Source: Williamsia sp. CHRR-6 (lineage in GTDB: Bacteria > Actinomycetota > Actinomycetes > Mycobacteriales > Mycobacteriaceae). From it: a stretch of 64,000 nucleotides of DNA. How positions within the stretch are numbered: position 1 is the stretch's first letter; each line of letters starts with the position of its first letter. This document shows, piece by piece, positions 53,821 to 64,000 of this stretch. The stretch is taken from positions 186,001 to 250,000 of the forward strand of contig NZ_JAHCSG010000005.1 of assembly GCF_018474015.1 (NCBI RefSeq), given 5' to 3'. Position numbers and translations under genes: made by a program. The notes under the pieces are model-generated. The model was not told the DNA's origin. It did not search any database and worked only from the letters and a program-made list of their open reading frames with translations.

Positions 53821-53852
53821 CCCCGGCAGTCCGGGGCTCCGGACCACCGGGG
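53821..53852 (-). terminator. Terminator hairpin after acn
   Basis: Nested inverted repeats: GTCCGG-GGCT-CCGGAC (53829-53844) inside CCCCGG (53821-53826) and CCGGGG (53847-53852). It lies about 20 bases after the acn stop on the minus strand, before acnR, and probably reduces read-through into acnR. Confidence 0.65.
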
Positions 53853-53872
53853 TGGACGTCAGCGCGATGTGA

Positions 53873-56668
<2,796 letters not shown>

Positions 56669-56784
56669 GCAACCACTCCACTCTTGCTGTGTCGTCGGCG
56701 GGGCGGGGCCGACCTCCCGGTCGGCGAGGGTGCGCCGACACTGATCCGCAGGCGTCCGAGGCTGTCGGACGCACGACGACCACT

Positions 56785-56808
56785 CTAGCAGTACGCGCGT
56801 ACTGCTAG
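56785..56808 (-). promoter_or_regulatory. AcnR operator upstream of acn
   Basis: A perfect 24-base palindrome with the core CAGTAC-GCGC-GTACTG, which fits the CAGNAC-NNNC-GTACTG motif described for AcnR of Corynebacterium and relatives. On the minus strand a -10-like TAGAGT (56782-56787) overlaps its edge, so bound AcnR would cover the promoter. The resulting acn leader is about 107 bases. Confidence 0.85.
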
Positions 56809-57068
56809 TGGGAACACCCAGGACGGCGTGCCGCGAATTCGTGAACCCCGCACAACGGGGATGGCAGCGGGTCCACGCCTCGATTGTGTCGTACTGTGCC
56901 CTGTGATGGGGGCTCGATGAGCCTGTTGGTGTGGCCGGATCGGCCCGCCGTGGTCGATGGGAAAGGTGCGCGACGATGGCCCCGATGGTGAACGACTGCG
57001 CACAGGTACCGGCCGGACTGTTCGCCCTGCCCGTCGGAGCCGCGCAGTCACCGGGGGGAGTGCTGGGT
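56809..57068 (+). other. Region upstream of the Rv1476-type gene
   Basis: This stretch to the preferred start at 57069 contains TACTGT (56892-56897), a possible -10 element, and an in-frame ATG at 56976 preceded by GGAAAGG. The codons from 56976 to 57068 have high third-position GC and could be an N-terminal extension of 31 residues. No other gene is visible. Confidence 0.35.
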
Positions 57069-57605
57069 ATGCCCACCATCATCCCCGCCGACATCAGCCT
57101 GTCCGACATCGAGCGTGACCTCGCCGACGATCGGGTGTCCGCACCGGCTGCCGATGTTCCCGGCCTGGTGGCGGTCAGCAAGAAGGCCCAGGCCAAGGGG
57201 CACGACATGTATTTCGTCGTGCTCGAACAAGACCAGGACAAATTCACCTATCTGCGCGACATCGCCACGGCACTGCAGCACAAGACCGGTGGCACCGTCA
57301 TCGTCTTCAGTCCCAGCACGCTGGGCACCGCCTCCGACGATTTCTCCCGCGTGCAGCTCGAGCAGGCTCAGGACCGGGTCGCCAACCACAACCCGACGCT
57401 GTCGGCGAACCAGATGCTCGACCGGATGACCGAACAGACACAGGTGCCCTGGACCGTGGTCACGCTGGGTCTGATCCTGGTGGTGGTGCTGGGCGCGGTG
57501 GGTGCGCGACTGCGTGGCACGCGGCGGAGGTCGGCGGTGACCGACACCAACGCGTCGAGCGCACCGCGCGGTGAGGGGACCGGCCCCGAGGCCGATCCGA
57601 GCTAG
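57069..57605 (+). CDS. Rv1476-type membrane protein
   Basis: A 178-residue protein of unknown function, conserved upstream of ripA in mycobacteria. The soluble N-terminal domain ([19 protein letters not shown] onward) resembles a TPM-like fold, and one membrane helix lies near residues 131-152 ([19 protein letters not shown]). The tail is basic then Ser/Gly-rich. ATG 57069 has a strong GGGGGGAG site (57053-57060, spacing eight); ATG 56976 with GGAAAGG is also possible. Its context suggests a cell-wall role. Confidence 0.8.
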   Translation: MPTIIPADISLSDIERDLADDRVSAPAADVPGLVAVSKKAQAKGHDMYFVVLEQDQDKFTYLRDIATALQHKTGGTVIVFSPSTLGTASDDFSRVQLEQAQDRVANHNPTLSANQMLDRMTEQTQVPWTVVTLGLILVVVLGAVGARLRGTRRRSAVTDTNASSAPRGEGTGPEADPS

Positions 57606-57969
57606 CCGCTTGCTGCTCGACCCCGTTGGTGCCGGTCCGCGGTGCGCGGTGATCTGCGTTGTCACATCGTCGGTCAGCGATCTGCAACAAATACCCGTCG
57701 TGTAGTTCCCGCCCAAAGTCGGCACAGACCCGCAGTTCACCGCATTTCCGCAGGTAATCACACGTTTGTAATTTGTGACTCATGTTTCCACGGGGGCGAT
57801 TGTGGCGTACGGTTCGACATGTCATCGGTGGTGTCGATGGGGAAGTTGACACCTCCAGTGACACCTTTTTCAGCTCGATGATCAACGACTCCGATCCGCT
57901 CGCGGGACGGACCGGAGCCGCTGATCGCTGTATGCGAGCCGCACGCCAGCCATACGAGGGAGTCAATCT
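57606..57969 (+). promoter_or_regulatory. Leader region of ripA
   Basis: These 364 bases are AT-richer than their surroundings between 57700 and 57880. TCACA (57758-57762) and TGTGA (57774-57778) form an inverted repeat. TAATTT (57769-57774) is a good -10 element placing transcription near 57781, next to ATG 57782. A ribosome binding site GAGGGAG lies just before the ripA GTG. Confidence 0.4.
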
Positions 57970-57973
57970 GTGA
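57782..57973 (+). CDS. Possible leaderless upstream ORF ending on the ripA start codon
   Basis: A 63-codon frame starts at ATG 57782, seven bases after the -10-like TAATTT, and stops at a TGA that overlaps the ripA GTG (GTGA). The layout equals the leaderless genes and coupled gene pairs in this window. Against it, third-position GC is only about 63 percent, well below the real genes here, and the peptide resembles nothing I know. It may be a regulatory upstream ORF or chance. Confidence 0.25.
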   Translation: MFPRGRLWRTVRHVIGGVDGEVDTSSDTFFSSMINDSDPLAGRTGAADRCMRAARQPYEGVNL

Positions 57974-59616
57974 GGCGACGTCAGGCATCCGGCGGTCACC
58001 ACCGCCGATCACACGCCGCTGTTGCCCGGTCGGGTCGCACCCGGTCGGCATCCAGTTCCGCGGGTCGTCATCGACTCGACGCTGCGCGTCCCCGACACCG
58101 GCTGGTCACCGCGTCAGACCGGATGGTCGCGCGCGCCGTCCGGGTGACCGCAGCGGTGACGTTGTCGCTCGTCACGGCAGGAACCCTGCTGGGACTCGGG
58201 ACCGGAGTGGTGGTGGGTGCGCCGGACCCGGCGCCGCAGTCGGGCCTGGCCGCCCTGATCAATCAGATCGCCGACACCGACCAGCGTCTGGCCGACCTCG
58301 ACGCCGACGTCGCCATCAAGCGGGAATCGGTCAACCGATCGCTGGTGGATCTACAGAATGCACGCGACCAGCAACGCCTGGCCACGCTCGCGGTCAAGGG
58401 TTCCCAGGACGCCGTGACCCGAGCCACCGCAGCCATCTCCGTCGCCCAGCGCGGCTTCGACGACTTCGTGCGCAGCCTGTACCGCCAGGGCAGCAACCCG
58501 GCCTCGATGGCCACCTACCTCTCGTCGGCAGATCCGTCGGCGGTCCTGGACCGAGCCGGGATCATCGACCGACTGACCCGCGATCAGCGCGCCACCATCC
58601 AACGACTCAAGACCGCGCGCAACGACAAGGCCAACCGCCTCGCCACCGCCACCGTCACCAAGAAGCAGGCGGCCTCGGCTGCGGCGAACGCGCAGAAACA
58701 CAAGGACGCAGCGATCGCGGCCATCACCGCAGCCACGACGGCAGCGCGCACCGAGGCGGCCCGGCGGAGCTCGCTGATCGCGGCGCGTGACGCCGCGCAG
58801 AAGCGGCTCGACGCGCTGCGCGCCCAGGCTGCAGCGGCCCGCAATCAGGCCTCGGCGCCGGCCGCAGCTGCACCTCAGGCGCCCGTCGCCCCCGCACCTC
58901 AGGCGCCCGTCGCCCCCGCACCGGTGGGCGCTCCGGCGATTCCTGGTCGCATCCCGGCCGCCGCCCCCACCGACGGCATCGCCCAGGCGATCACCACCGC
59001 CGCACAGTCGGCGTTCCAGGTCGCCGCAGCCGCCGCAGCCAAGCTCGCCACCGACGCGGCCCAGAAGCTGCTCGCCGACGTGGTGGCCTCCCTGCAGGGA
59101 CAGCACACCGACCTCGACGGTGCCGCAGCCGCCGCGGCCCCCCCAGCGGGTGGATCCGGCGGTCCCACCGCCGTCACCCCGGGTGCGACCGGACCGGCCG
59201 CAGTGGAGACGGTGGTCAACCGCGCCTTGTCGCAGCTGGGCGTCACCTATGCATGGGGCGGCGGCAACGGCAACGGGCCGACCAAGGGCATCCGTGACGG
59301 CGGCGTCGCCGACAGCTACGGCGACTACAACAAGGTCGGGTTCGACTGCTCCGGGCTGATGATGTTCGCGTTCGCGGGCATCGGAATCTCGCTGCCGCAC
59401 TACACCGGATATCAGTACACCTCGGGCCCGCAGGTCCCCCTGTCACAGATGCAGCGGGGCGACATGATCTTCTACGGGCCCAACGCCAGTGAGCACGTCG
59501 CGCTGTACCTGGGCAACAACCAGATGGTCGAGGCGCCGCAGTCCGGCGACGTCGTGAAGATCTCGCCGCTGCGTACCTCCGGTGCGATGCCCTACGTCGT
59601 CCGTCTGACCGGATAG
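57970..59616 (+). CDS. ripA: RipA-type peptidoglycan endopeptidase (NlpC/P60)
   Basis: Secreted hydrolase that cuts the peptide stem of peptidoglycan at division septa. Of 548 residues, the first 80 contain a long basic N region and a hydrophobic export segment (VTAAVTLSLVTAGTLLGLG). Residues about 90-290 form coiled coils; a Pro/Ala linker has a 24-base repeat (APQAPVAP twice). The NlpC/P60 domain carries Cys460 (GFDCSG), His509 (SEHVALY) and Glu521 (MVEAP), spaced exactly as C383/H432/E444 of M. tuberculosis RipA. GTG 57970 follows GAGGGAG. No RipB-like gene follows. Confidence 0.93.
   Translation: MRRRQASGGHHRRSHAAVARSGRTRSASSSAGRHRLDAARPRHRLVTASDRMVARAVRVTAAVTLSLVTAGTLLGLGTGVVVGAPDPAPQSGLAALINQIADTDQRLADLDADVAIKRESVNRSLVDLQNARDQQRLATLAVKGSQDAVTRATAAISVAQRGFDDFVRSLYRQGSNPASMATYLSSADPSAVLDRAGIIDRLTRDQRATIQRLKTARNDKANRLATATVTKKQAASAAANAQKHKDAAIAAITAATTAARTEAARRSSLIAARDAAQKRLDALRAQAAAARNQASAPAAAAPQAPVAPAPQAPVAPAPVGAPAIPGRIPAAAPTDGIAQAITTAAQSAFQVAAAAAAKLATDAAQKLLADVVASLQGQHTDLDGAAAAAAPPAGGSGGPTAVTPGATGPAAVETVVNRALSQLGVTYAWGGGNGNGPTKGIRDGGVADSYGDYNKVGFDCSGLMMFAFAGIGISLPHYTGYQYTSGPQVPLSQMQRGDMIFYGPNASEHVALYLGNNQMVEAPQSGDVVKISPLRTSGAMPYVVRLTG
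58871..58918 (+). repeat. In-frame 24-base repeat in the ripA linker
   Basis: Two adjacent identical 24-base units encode APQAPVAP twice in the flexible linker between the coiled coil and the catalytic domain. Confidence 0.9.
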
Positions 59617-59735
59617 CCGCCCCAAAGAGGCCACTGGTCGCCGACTGCCGACCGGTTGCCGCAGCGCGATACGGCTACTCTCGATCGAAAGACCTGCCTC
59701 ACCCGGCGGGGCAAGCACTTCGGAGAGGATCTCGC

Positions 59736-60923
59736 GTGGCAGCCACGTACGACGGAAGCACCCTGGGTTCGGGTGGCTCGACCTCGGCAGCCGCTGGTGG
59801 CTCCGCCACGGGTACCGCTGGTGGCTCCGCCACGGCAGCAGCGCTGAGCGATTCCGACGTCAAACTGCTCGAACGCACCATGTTCGAGGTCAAGAAGGTC
59901 ATCGTCGGTCAGGATCAGCTGATCGAACGAATCCTCATCGGACTCCTCGCCCGTGGTCACATCCTGCTCGAGGGTGTTCCCGGTGTCGCGAAGACCCTGG
60001 CCGTCGAGACGTTCGCCCGGGTCATCGGGGGCAGCTTCTCGCGTGTGCAGTTCACCCCTGACCTGGTGCCCACCGACCTCATCGGAACCCGGATCTATCG
60101 ACAGGGCAAGGAGGAGTTCGACACCGAACTCGGACCTGTCGTGGCCAACTTCCTGCTCGCCGACGAGATCAACCGTGCCCCGGCGAAGGTGCAGTCGGCG
60201 CTGCTCGAGGTGATGGCAGAGCGGCACCTGTCCATCGGCGGCGTCACCTATCCGATGCCTGACCCGTTCCTGGTCATGGCCACCCAGAACCCCATCGAGA
60301 ACGAGGGCGTCTACCCGCTGCCCGAGGCGCAGCGCGACCGATTCCTGTTCAAGGTGCTGGTCGGATACCCGACAGTCGAGGAGGAGCGTGAGATCGTCTA
60401 CCGGATGGGCACCACACCGCCCACCGCTGGTCAGATCCTCGATCCCGAAGCGACGGTGCGCCTGCAGAAGGTCGCCTCCACCGTCTTCGTCCATCACGCG
60501 CTGGTCGACTACGTGGTGCGGGTCATCACCGCCACCCGCACCCCCGGTGCGTTGGGCATGACCGACGTGGCCGGGTGGCTGGCCTACGGGGCGTCACCGC
60601 GCGCCACCCTGGGCATCATCGCCGCAGCTCGTGCCATGGCCTTGATCCGGGGGCGCGATTACGTCATCCCGCAGGACGTCGTGGAGATCATCCCCGACGT
60701 GCTGCGCCACCGGCTGGTGCTCAGCTACGACGCTCTGGCCGATGAGATCGACGCCGACCATGTGATCAATCGTGTGCTGCAGACCGTCGGCCTCCCGCAG
60801 GTGAGTGGTCAGGCCATCACGTCGGCACCGTCGACCCCCGCGACACCGCAGAGTCCCAACGGTGCACCCGCCTACGGTCAGCCGGTGTACGGCGCGCCGG
60901 ACGCACGCGATGGTCGACGCTGA
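59736..60923 (+). CDS. moxR: MoxR-family AAA+ ATPase
   Basis: AAA+ chaperone-like ATPase of 395 residues. A Gly/Ala/Ser/Thr-rich N-terminal tail has an eight-residue repeat (19 bases repeated at 59793 and 59817, period 24). It is followed by Walker [14 protein letters not shown], Walker [11 protein letters not shown], sensor MATQNP and the arginine finger region. It probably remodels the DUF58 and VWA proteins encoded next to it. GTG 59736 follows CGGAGAGG. A TACTCT -10 element at 59676-59681 precedes it. Overlaps the next gene by 14 bases. Confidence 0.94.
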   Translation: MAATYDGSTLGSGGSTSAAAGGSATGTAGGSATAAALSDSDVKLLERTMFEVKKVIVGQDQLIERILIGLLARGHILLEGVPGVAKTLAVETFARVIGGSFSRVQFTPDLVPTDLIGTRIYRQGKEEFDTELGPVVANFLLADEINRAPAKVQSALLEVMAERHLSIGGVTYPMPDPFLVMATQNPIENEGVYPLPEAQRDRFLFKVLVGYPTVEEEREIVYRMGTTPPTAGQILDPEATVRLQKVASTVFVHHALVDYVVRVITATRTPGALGMTDVAGWLAYGASPRATLGIIAAARAMALIRGRDYVIPQDVVEIIPDVLRHRLVLSYDALADEIDADHVINRVLQTVGLPQVSGQAITSAPSTPATPQSPNGAPAYGQPVYGAPDARDGRR

Positions 60924-61851
60924 CAGGTTGCCGTCGTTCGGTGCGGGAAGTCTCGACGACCCGACCTTGACCGCGGCGTTGAAGACTCTCGAGATCACCG
61001 TCCGCCGCAAGCTCGACGGGGTGCTACAGGGCAACCACCTGGGACTGATCCCGGGACCGGGGTCCGAACCAGGCGAGGCCCGCACCTATCAGCCCGGCGA
61101 CGATGTCCGCCGGATGGACTGGTCGGTGACCGCGCGCACCACCCAGCCGCACGTTCGACAGATGATCGCCGACCGCGAACTCGAGACCTGGTTGGTCGTG
61201 GACATGTCGGGGAGCTTGGATTTCGGCACCGTCTCGCACACCAAACGTGATCTCGCGGTCGCGGCGTGCGCGGCGGTCACGCATCTGACCGTCGGAGGGG
61301 GCAACCGGATCGGGGCGGTGGTCACCACCGGCGACGCGGTGGTCCGCATACCGGCGCGCAGCGGACGCGCCCACGCGCTGAGCATGCTCAAGGAGATCGC
61401 GAGCACGTCGCGCTCGCAGGACGGTGTGCGCGGCGACCTCAACGCCGGGATCGACGCCCTTCGTCGGCCCGAACGCCGGCGCGGGTTGGCTGTCGTGGTC
61501 AGCGACTTCCTCGGGCCCATCGACTGGGAGCGCCCGATGCGCGCGGTGGCCGGACACCACGAGGTGCTCGCGATCGAGGTGCTCGACCCGCGCGACCTGG
61601 AACTACCCGCGGTGGGCGAGATCGTGTTGCGCGACGCCGAGAGCGGCGCGGTCCGCGAGGTGACCGTCACCGAGCGTGTGCGCGACGATTTCGCCCGCGC
61701 CGCCACAGCTCACCAGGCCGAGGTGCAGCGCACGCTGCGTCGTTGTGGCGCACCCGTTCTGGGATTGCGCACCGATCGCGATTGGATCTCCGACATGGTG
61801 CGGTTCGTGGTTCGTCGACGGCGCGGACTGGGCGCCGGGACCGGGAGCTGA
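60910..61851 (+). CDS. DUF58 domain protein (Rv1480 type)
   Basis: A 313-residue cytoplasmic protein with the DUF58 core YQPGDDVRRMDWSVTARTTQPHVRQ (spread over residues 58-83) and a von Willebrand-like fold with VDMSGSLDFGT. Works with MoxR and VWA proteins in a conserved module of unknown detailed role, linked to the cell envelope in mycobacteria. ATG 60910 lies inside the end of moxR, a strong sign of coupling. Confidence 0.9.
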   Translation: MVDADRLPSFGAGSLDDPTLTAALKTLEITVRRKLDGVLQGNHLGLIPGPGSEPGEARTYQPGDDVRRMDWSVTARTTQPHVRQMIADRELETWLVVDMSGSLDFGTVSHTKRDLAVAACAAVTHLTVGGGNRIGAVVTTGDAVVRIPARSGRAHALSMLKEIASTSRSQDGVRGDLNAGIDALRRPERRRGLAVVVSDFLGPIDWERPMRAVAGHHEVLAIEVLDPRDLELPAVGEIVLRDAESGAVREVTVTERVRDDFARAATAHQAEVQRTLRRCGAPVLGLRTDRDWISDMVRFVVRRRRGLGAGTGS

Positions 61852-61857
61852 GGGCAG

Positions 61858-62832
61858 ATGTTCGGACTCGCGACACCGTGGTGGTTGCTGCTGGGGCTGG
61901 TGGTCGTCGGACTGGCCGCGGGTTACGTGATCATGCAGCGCCGTCGACACTCCCGGGCGGTGCAATTCGCCAACCTTGACGTTCTCGACCGGGTGGTGCC
62001 CAAGCAGACCAATCGGCTCCGTCACGCCCCGATCGCGCTGCTGCTGGTCGGGTTGATCCTGTTGACGATCGCACTGGCCGGTCCACAGGCCGACCGGCGG
62101 ATTCCACGCAACAAGGCGACGGTGATCTTGGTGATCGACGTGTCGCGCTCGATGAACGCCACCGATGTGGCCCCGAGTCGTATCAAGGCGGCTCAGGTGG
62201 CCGCAAAGAAGTTCGCCGACGAGTTGACCGACGGCATCAACCTCGGGCTCATCTCGTTCGCGGGGACCGCGACCACCCTGGTCTCGCCGACGCCGGACCG
62301 CAGTGCCACCAAGGACGCGGTGGACAAGCTGCAGCTCGACGACAAGACGGCCACCGGCGAAGGCATCTTCGCCGCCATCCAGCAGATCAAGACCCTCAAC
62401 GGGGTGCTTGGTGGCGACAAGGGGGCACCACCGGCGCGCATCGTGCTGGAGTCCGACGGCAAGGAGACCGTGCCCGACGACCCCAACGATCCCCGCGGGG
62501 CCTTCACCGCAGCACGTAAGGCCAAGGAGGAGAAGATCCCGGTCAGCACCATCTCCTTCGGAACCCGAACCGGCACCGTCGATCTCGAGGGCGATCGCAT
62601 CCCGGTCCCGGTCGACGACGACTCGTTGCGGCGCATCGCGTCGCTGTCCGGCGGAGACTTCTTCACCGCGAGCAGCCTCGACGAGCTGACCAAGGTCTAC
62701 GACACGCTGCAGAAGCAGATCGGTTTCGAGACCCGCCGCGGGGACAACTCCCGACCCTGGGTCGTGGCCGGGACCATCCTGGTGGTGATCGCCGCCGCGG
62801 GTGCGATCGCGATGAACCGGCGCCTTCCGTGA
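61858..62832 (+). CDS. VWA domain membrane protein (Rv1481 type)
   Basis: A 324-residue protein with two N-terminal membrane helices (about residues 7-26 and 56-75), a von Willebrand A domain with the MIDAS motif VIDVSRSMNATD, and a C-terminal helix (WVVAGTILVVIAAAGAIAM). It resembles BatA/BatB proteins and is the membrane partner of the MoxR-DUF58 module. ATG 61858 follows AGGG, six bases after the previous stop. Confidence 0.92.
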   Translation: MFGLATPWWLLLGLVVVGLAAGYVIMQRRRHSRAVQFANLDVLDRVVPKQTNRLRHAPIALLLVGLILLTIALAGPQADRRIPRNKATVILVIDVSRSMNATDVAPSRIKAAQVAAKKFADELTDGINLGLISFAGTATTLVSPTPDRSATKDAVDKLQLDDKTATGEGIFAAIQQIKTLNGVLGGDKGAPPARIVLESDGKETVPDDPNDPRGAFTAARKAKEEKIPVSTISFGTRTGTVDLEGDRIPVPVDDDSLRRIASLSGGDFFTASSLDELTKVYDTLQKQIGFETRRGDNSRPWVVAGTILVVIAAAGAIAMNRRLP

Positions 62833-62859
62833 GGTTCCCCGGCGCCGAGGCGGCGGTAG

Positions 62860-63663
<804 letters not shown>

Positions 63664-63762
63664 CCCGCCCGTGCGCCACGGACTGACTCTGAGATGTTCT
63701 GTGGCGCATCGCTTCATCCCAGCTCGCCACGCCCCAACCCGACCCACCGCTAGGAGATCATC

Positions 63763-64000
63763 GTGAGTGGACTGCTCGAGGGCAAGACCATCCTTGTCAC
63801 CGGCATCATCACCGACTCGTCCATCGCCTTCCATGCCGCTGCGATGGCACAGGAACAGGGTGCCCGGGTGATCATCACCGGATTCGATCGCCTGCGCCTC
63901 ATCGACCGCATCGCCCAACGGCTGCCCAAAGAGGTCGGCCCGGCCATCGAGCTCGACGCCACCGACGAGGAGCATCTGGCGACCCTGGCCGACCGGCTGC
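63763..64000 (+). CDS. inhA: Enoyl-ACP reductase InhA (partial, N-terminal part)
   Basis: First 79 codons of the NADH-dependent enoyl-ACP reductase of FAS-II, the isoniazid target in M. tuberculosis. The start [22 protein letters not shown] and the segment [16 protein letters not shown] are nearly those of InhA (first cut: [13 protein letters not shown] and IITDSSIAF). GTG 63763 follows TAGGAG. Ile16, Thr17 and Ile21 equivalents are the normal residues; position 94 lies outside the window. The gene is cut by the right edge. Confidence 0.95.
   Translation, partial: MSGLLEGKTILVTGIITDSSIAFHAAAMAQEQGARVIITGFDRLRLIDRIAQRLPKEVGPAIELDATDEEHLATLADRL

Noticed and set aside
56669-57247. An N-terminal extension of aconitase of about 190 codons
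   Set aside because: It crosses the AcnR operator and promoter, and family members start at [11 protein letters not shown].

Overview
The window is about 64 kb of high-GC (roughly two-thirds GC) chromosomal DNA from an actinobacterium of the order Mycobacteriales. Gene content and order follow the Mycobacterium tuberculosis chromosome closely (carB-pyrF-mihF-gmk-rpoZ-coaBC-metK-priA; fmt-rsmB-rpe-rib; uvrC-rapZ-yvcK-whiA-gap-pgk-tpiA-secG; opcA-zwf-tal-tkt; ctaB-qor-ctaA-ABC-mptB-sufRBDCSUT; acn-Rv1476-ripA-moxR-fabG1-inhA). PE/PPE genes, the SufB intein and a second RipB-type gene are absent, while a PEP carboxylase gene and a CrtL/CrtY-type lycopene cyclase gene are present. This suits a Gordonia/Rhodococcus-like relative better than Mycobacterium; the genus is inference.

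Layout. 1-8 kb: end of pyrimidine synthesis (carB 3' end, pyrF), nucleoid protein mIHF, guanylate kinase, RNA polymerase omega, coenzyme A synthesis (coaBC), S-adenosylmethionine synthetase and a helicase-degenerate PriA. 7.8-15.7 kb: translation-initiation genes (def, fmt), rsmB, rpe, then the riboflavin operon ribD-[FMN riboswitch]-ribE-ribBA-ribH with a small PH-like membrane protein. 15.8-24.7 kb: uvrC-rapZ-yvcK-whiA, then glycolysis (gap-pgk-tpiA) and secG. 24.7-34 kb: ppc facing the pentose-phosphate operon tkt-tal-zwf-opcA-pgl. 34-41.7 kb: haem O and haem A synthases, a quinone oxidoreductase, an unknown small protein, an ABC-2 exporter and an MptB-like mannosyltransferase. 41.8-48.4 kb: the complete SUF iron-sulfur cluster operon under SufR. 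48.4-53.7 kb: lycopene cyclase, an ABC-F protein, an acyl-CoA ligase and the aconitase repressor AcnR. 53.8-64 kb: aconitase, an Rv1476-type membrane protein, the peptidoglycan hydrolase RipA, the MoxR/DUF58/VWA module, and mabA plus the start of inhA.

The genes are mostly core housekeeping genes packed into operons with 4-base ATGA/GTGA overlaps. I saw no insertion sequence, prophage, CRISPR array, tRNA or rRNA gene, and no clearly novel multi-gene system. The most useful non-routine signals are: (i) a textbook AcnR operator in front of acn; (ii) a SufR-type operator lying on the sufR start codon; (iii) a recurrent leaderless promoter layout, -10 TANNNT then 6-8 bases then ATG/GTG, which fixes many starts; (iv) at least five places where a short direct repeat duplicates the 3' end of a gene across or beyond its stop codon; and (v) a possible leaderless small ORF that ends on the ripA start codon. 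Lineage-type active-site changes in CoaC, RapZ and PriA are also noted.
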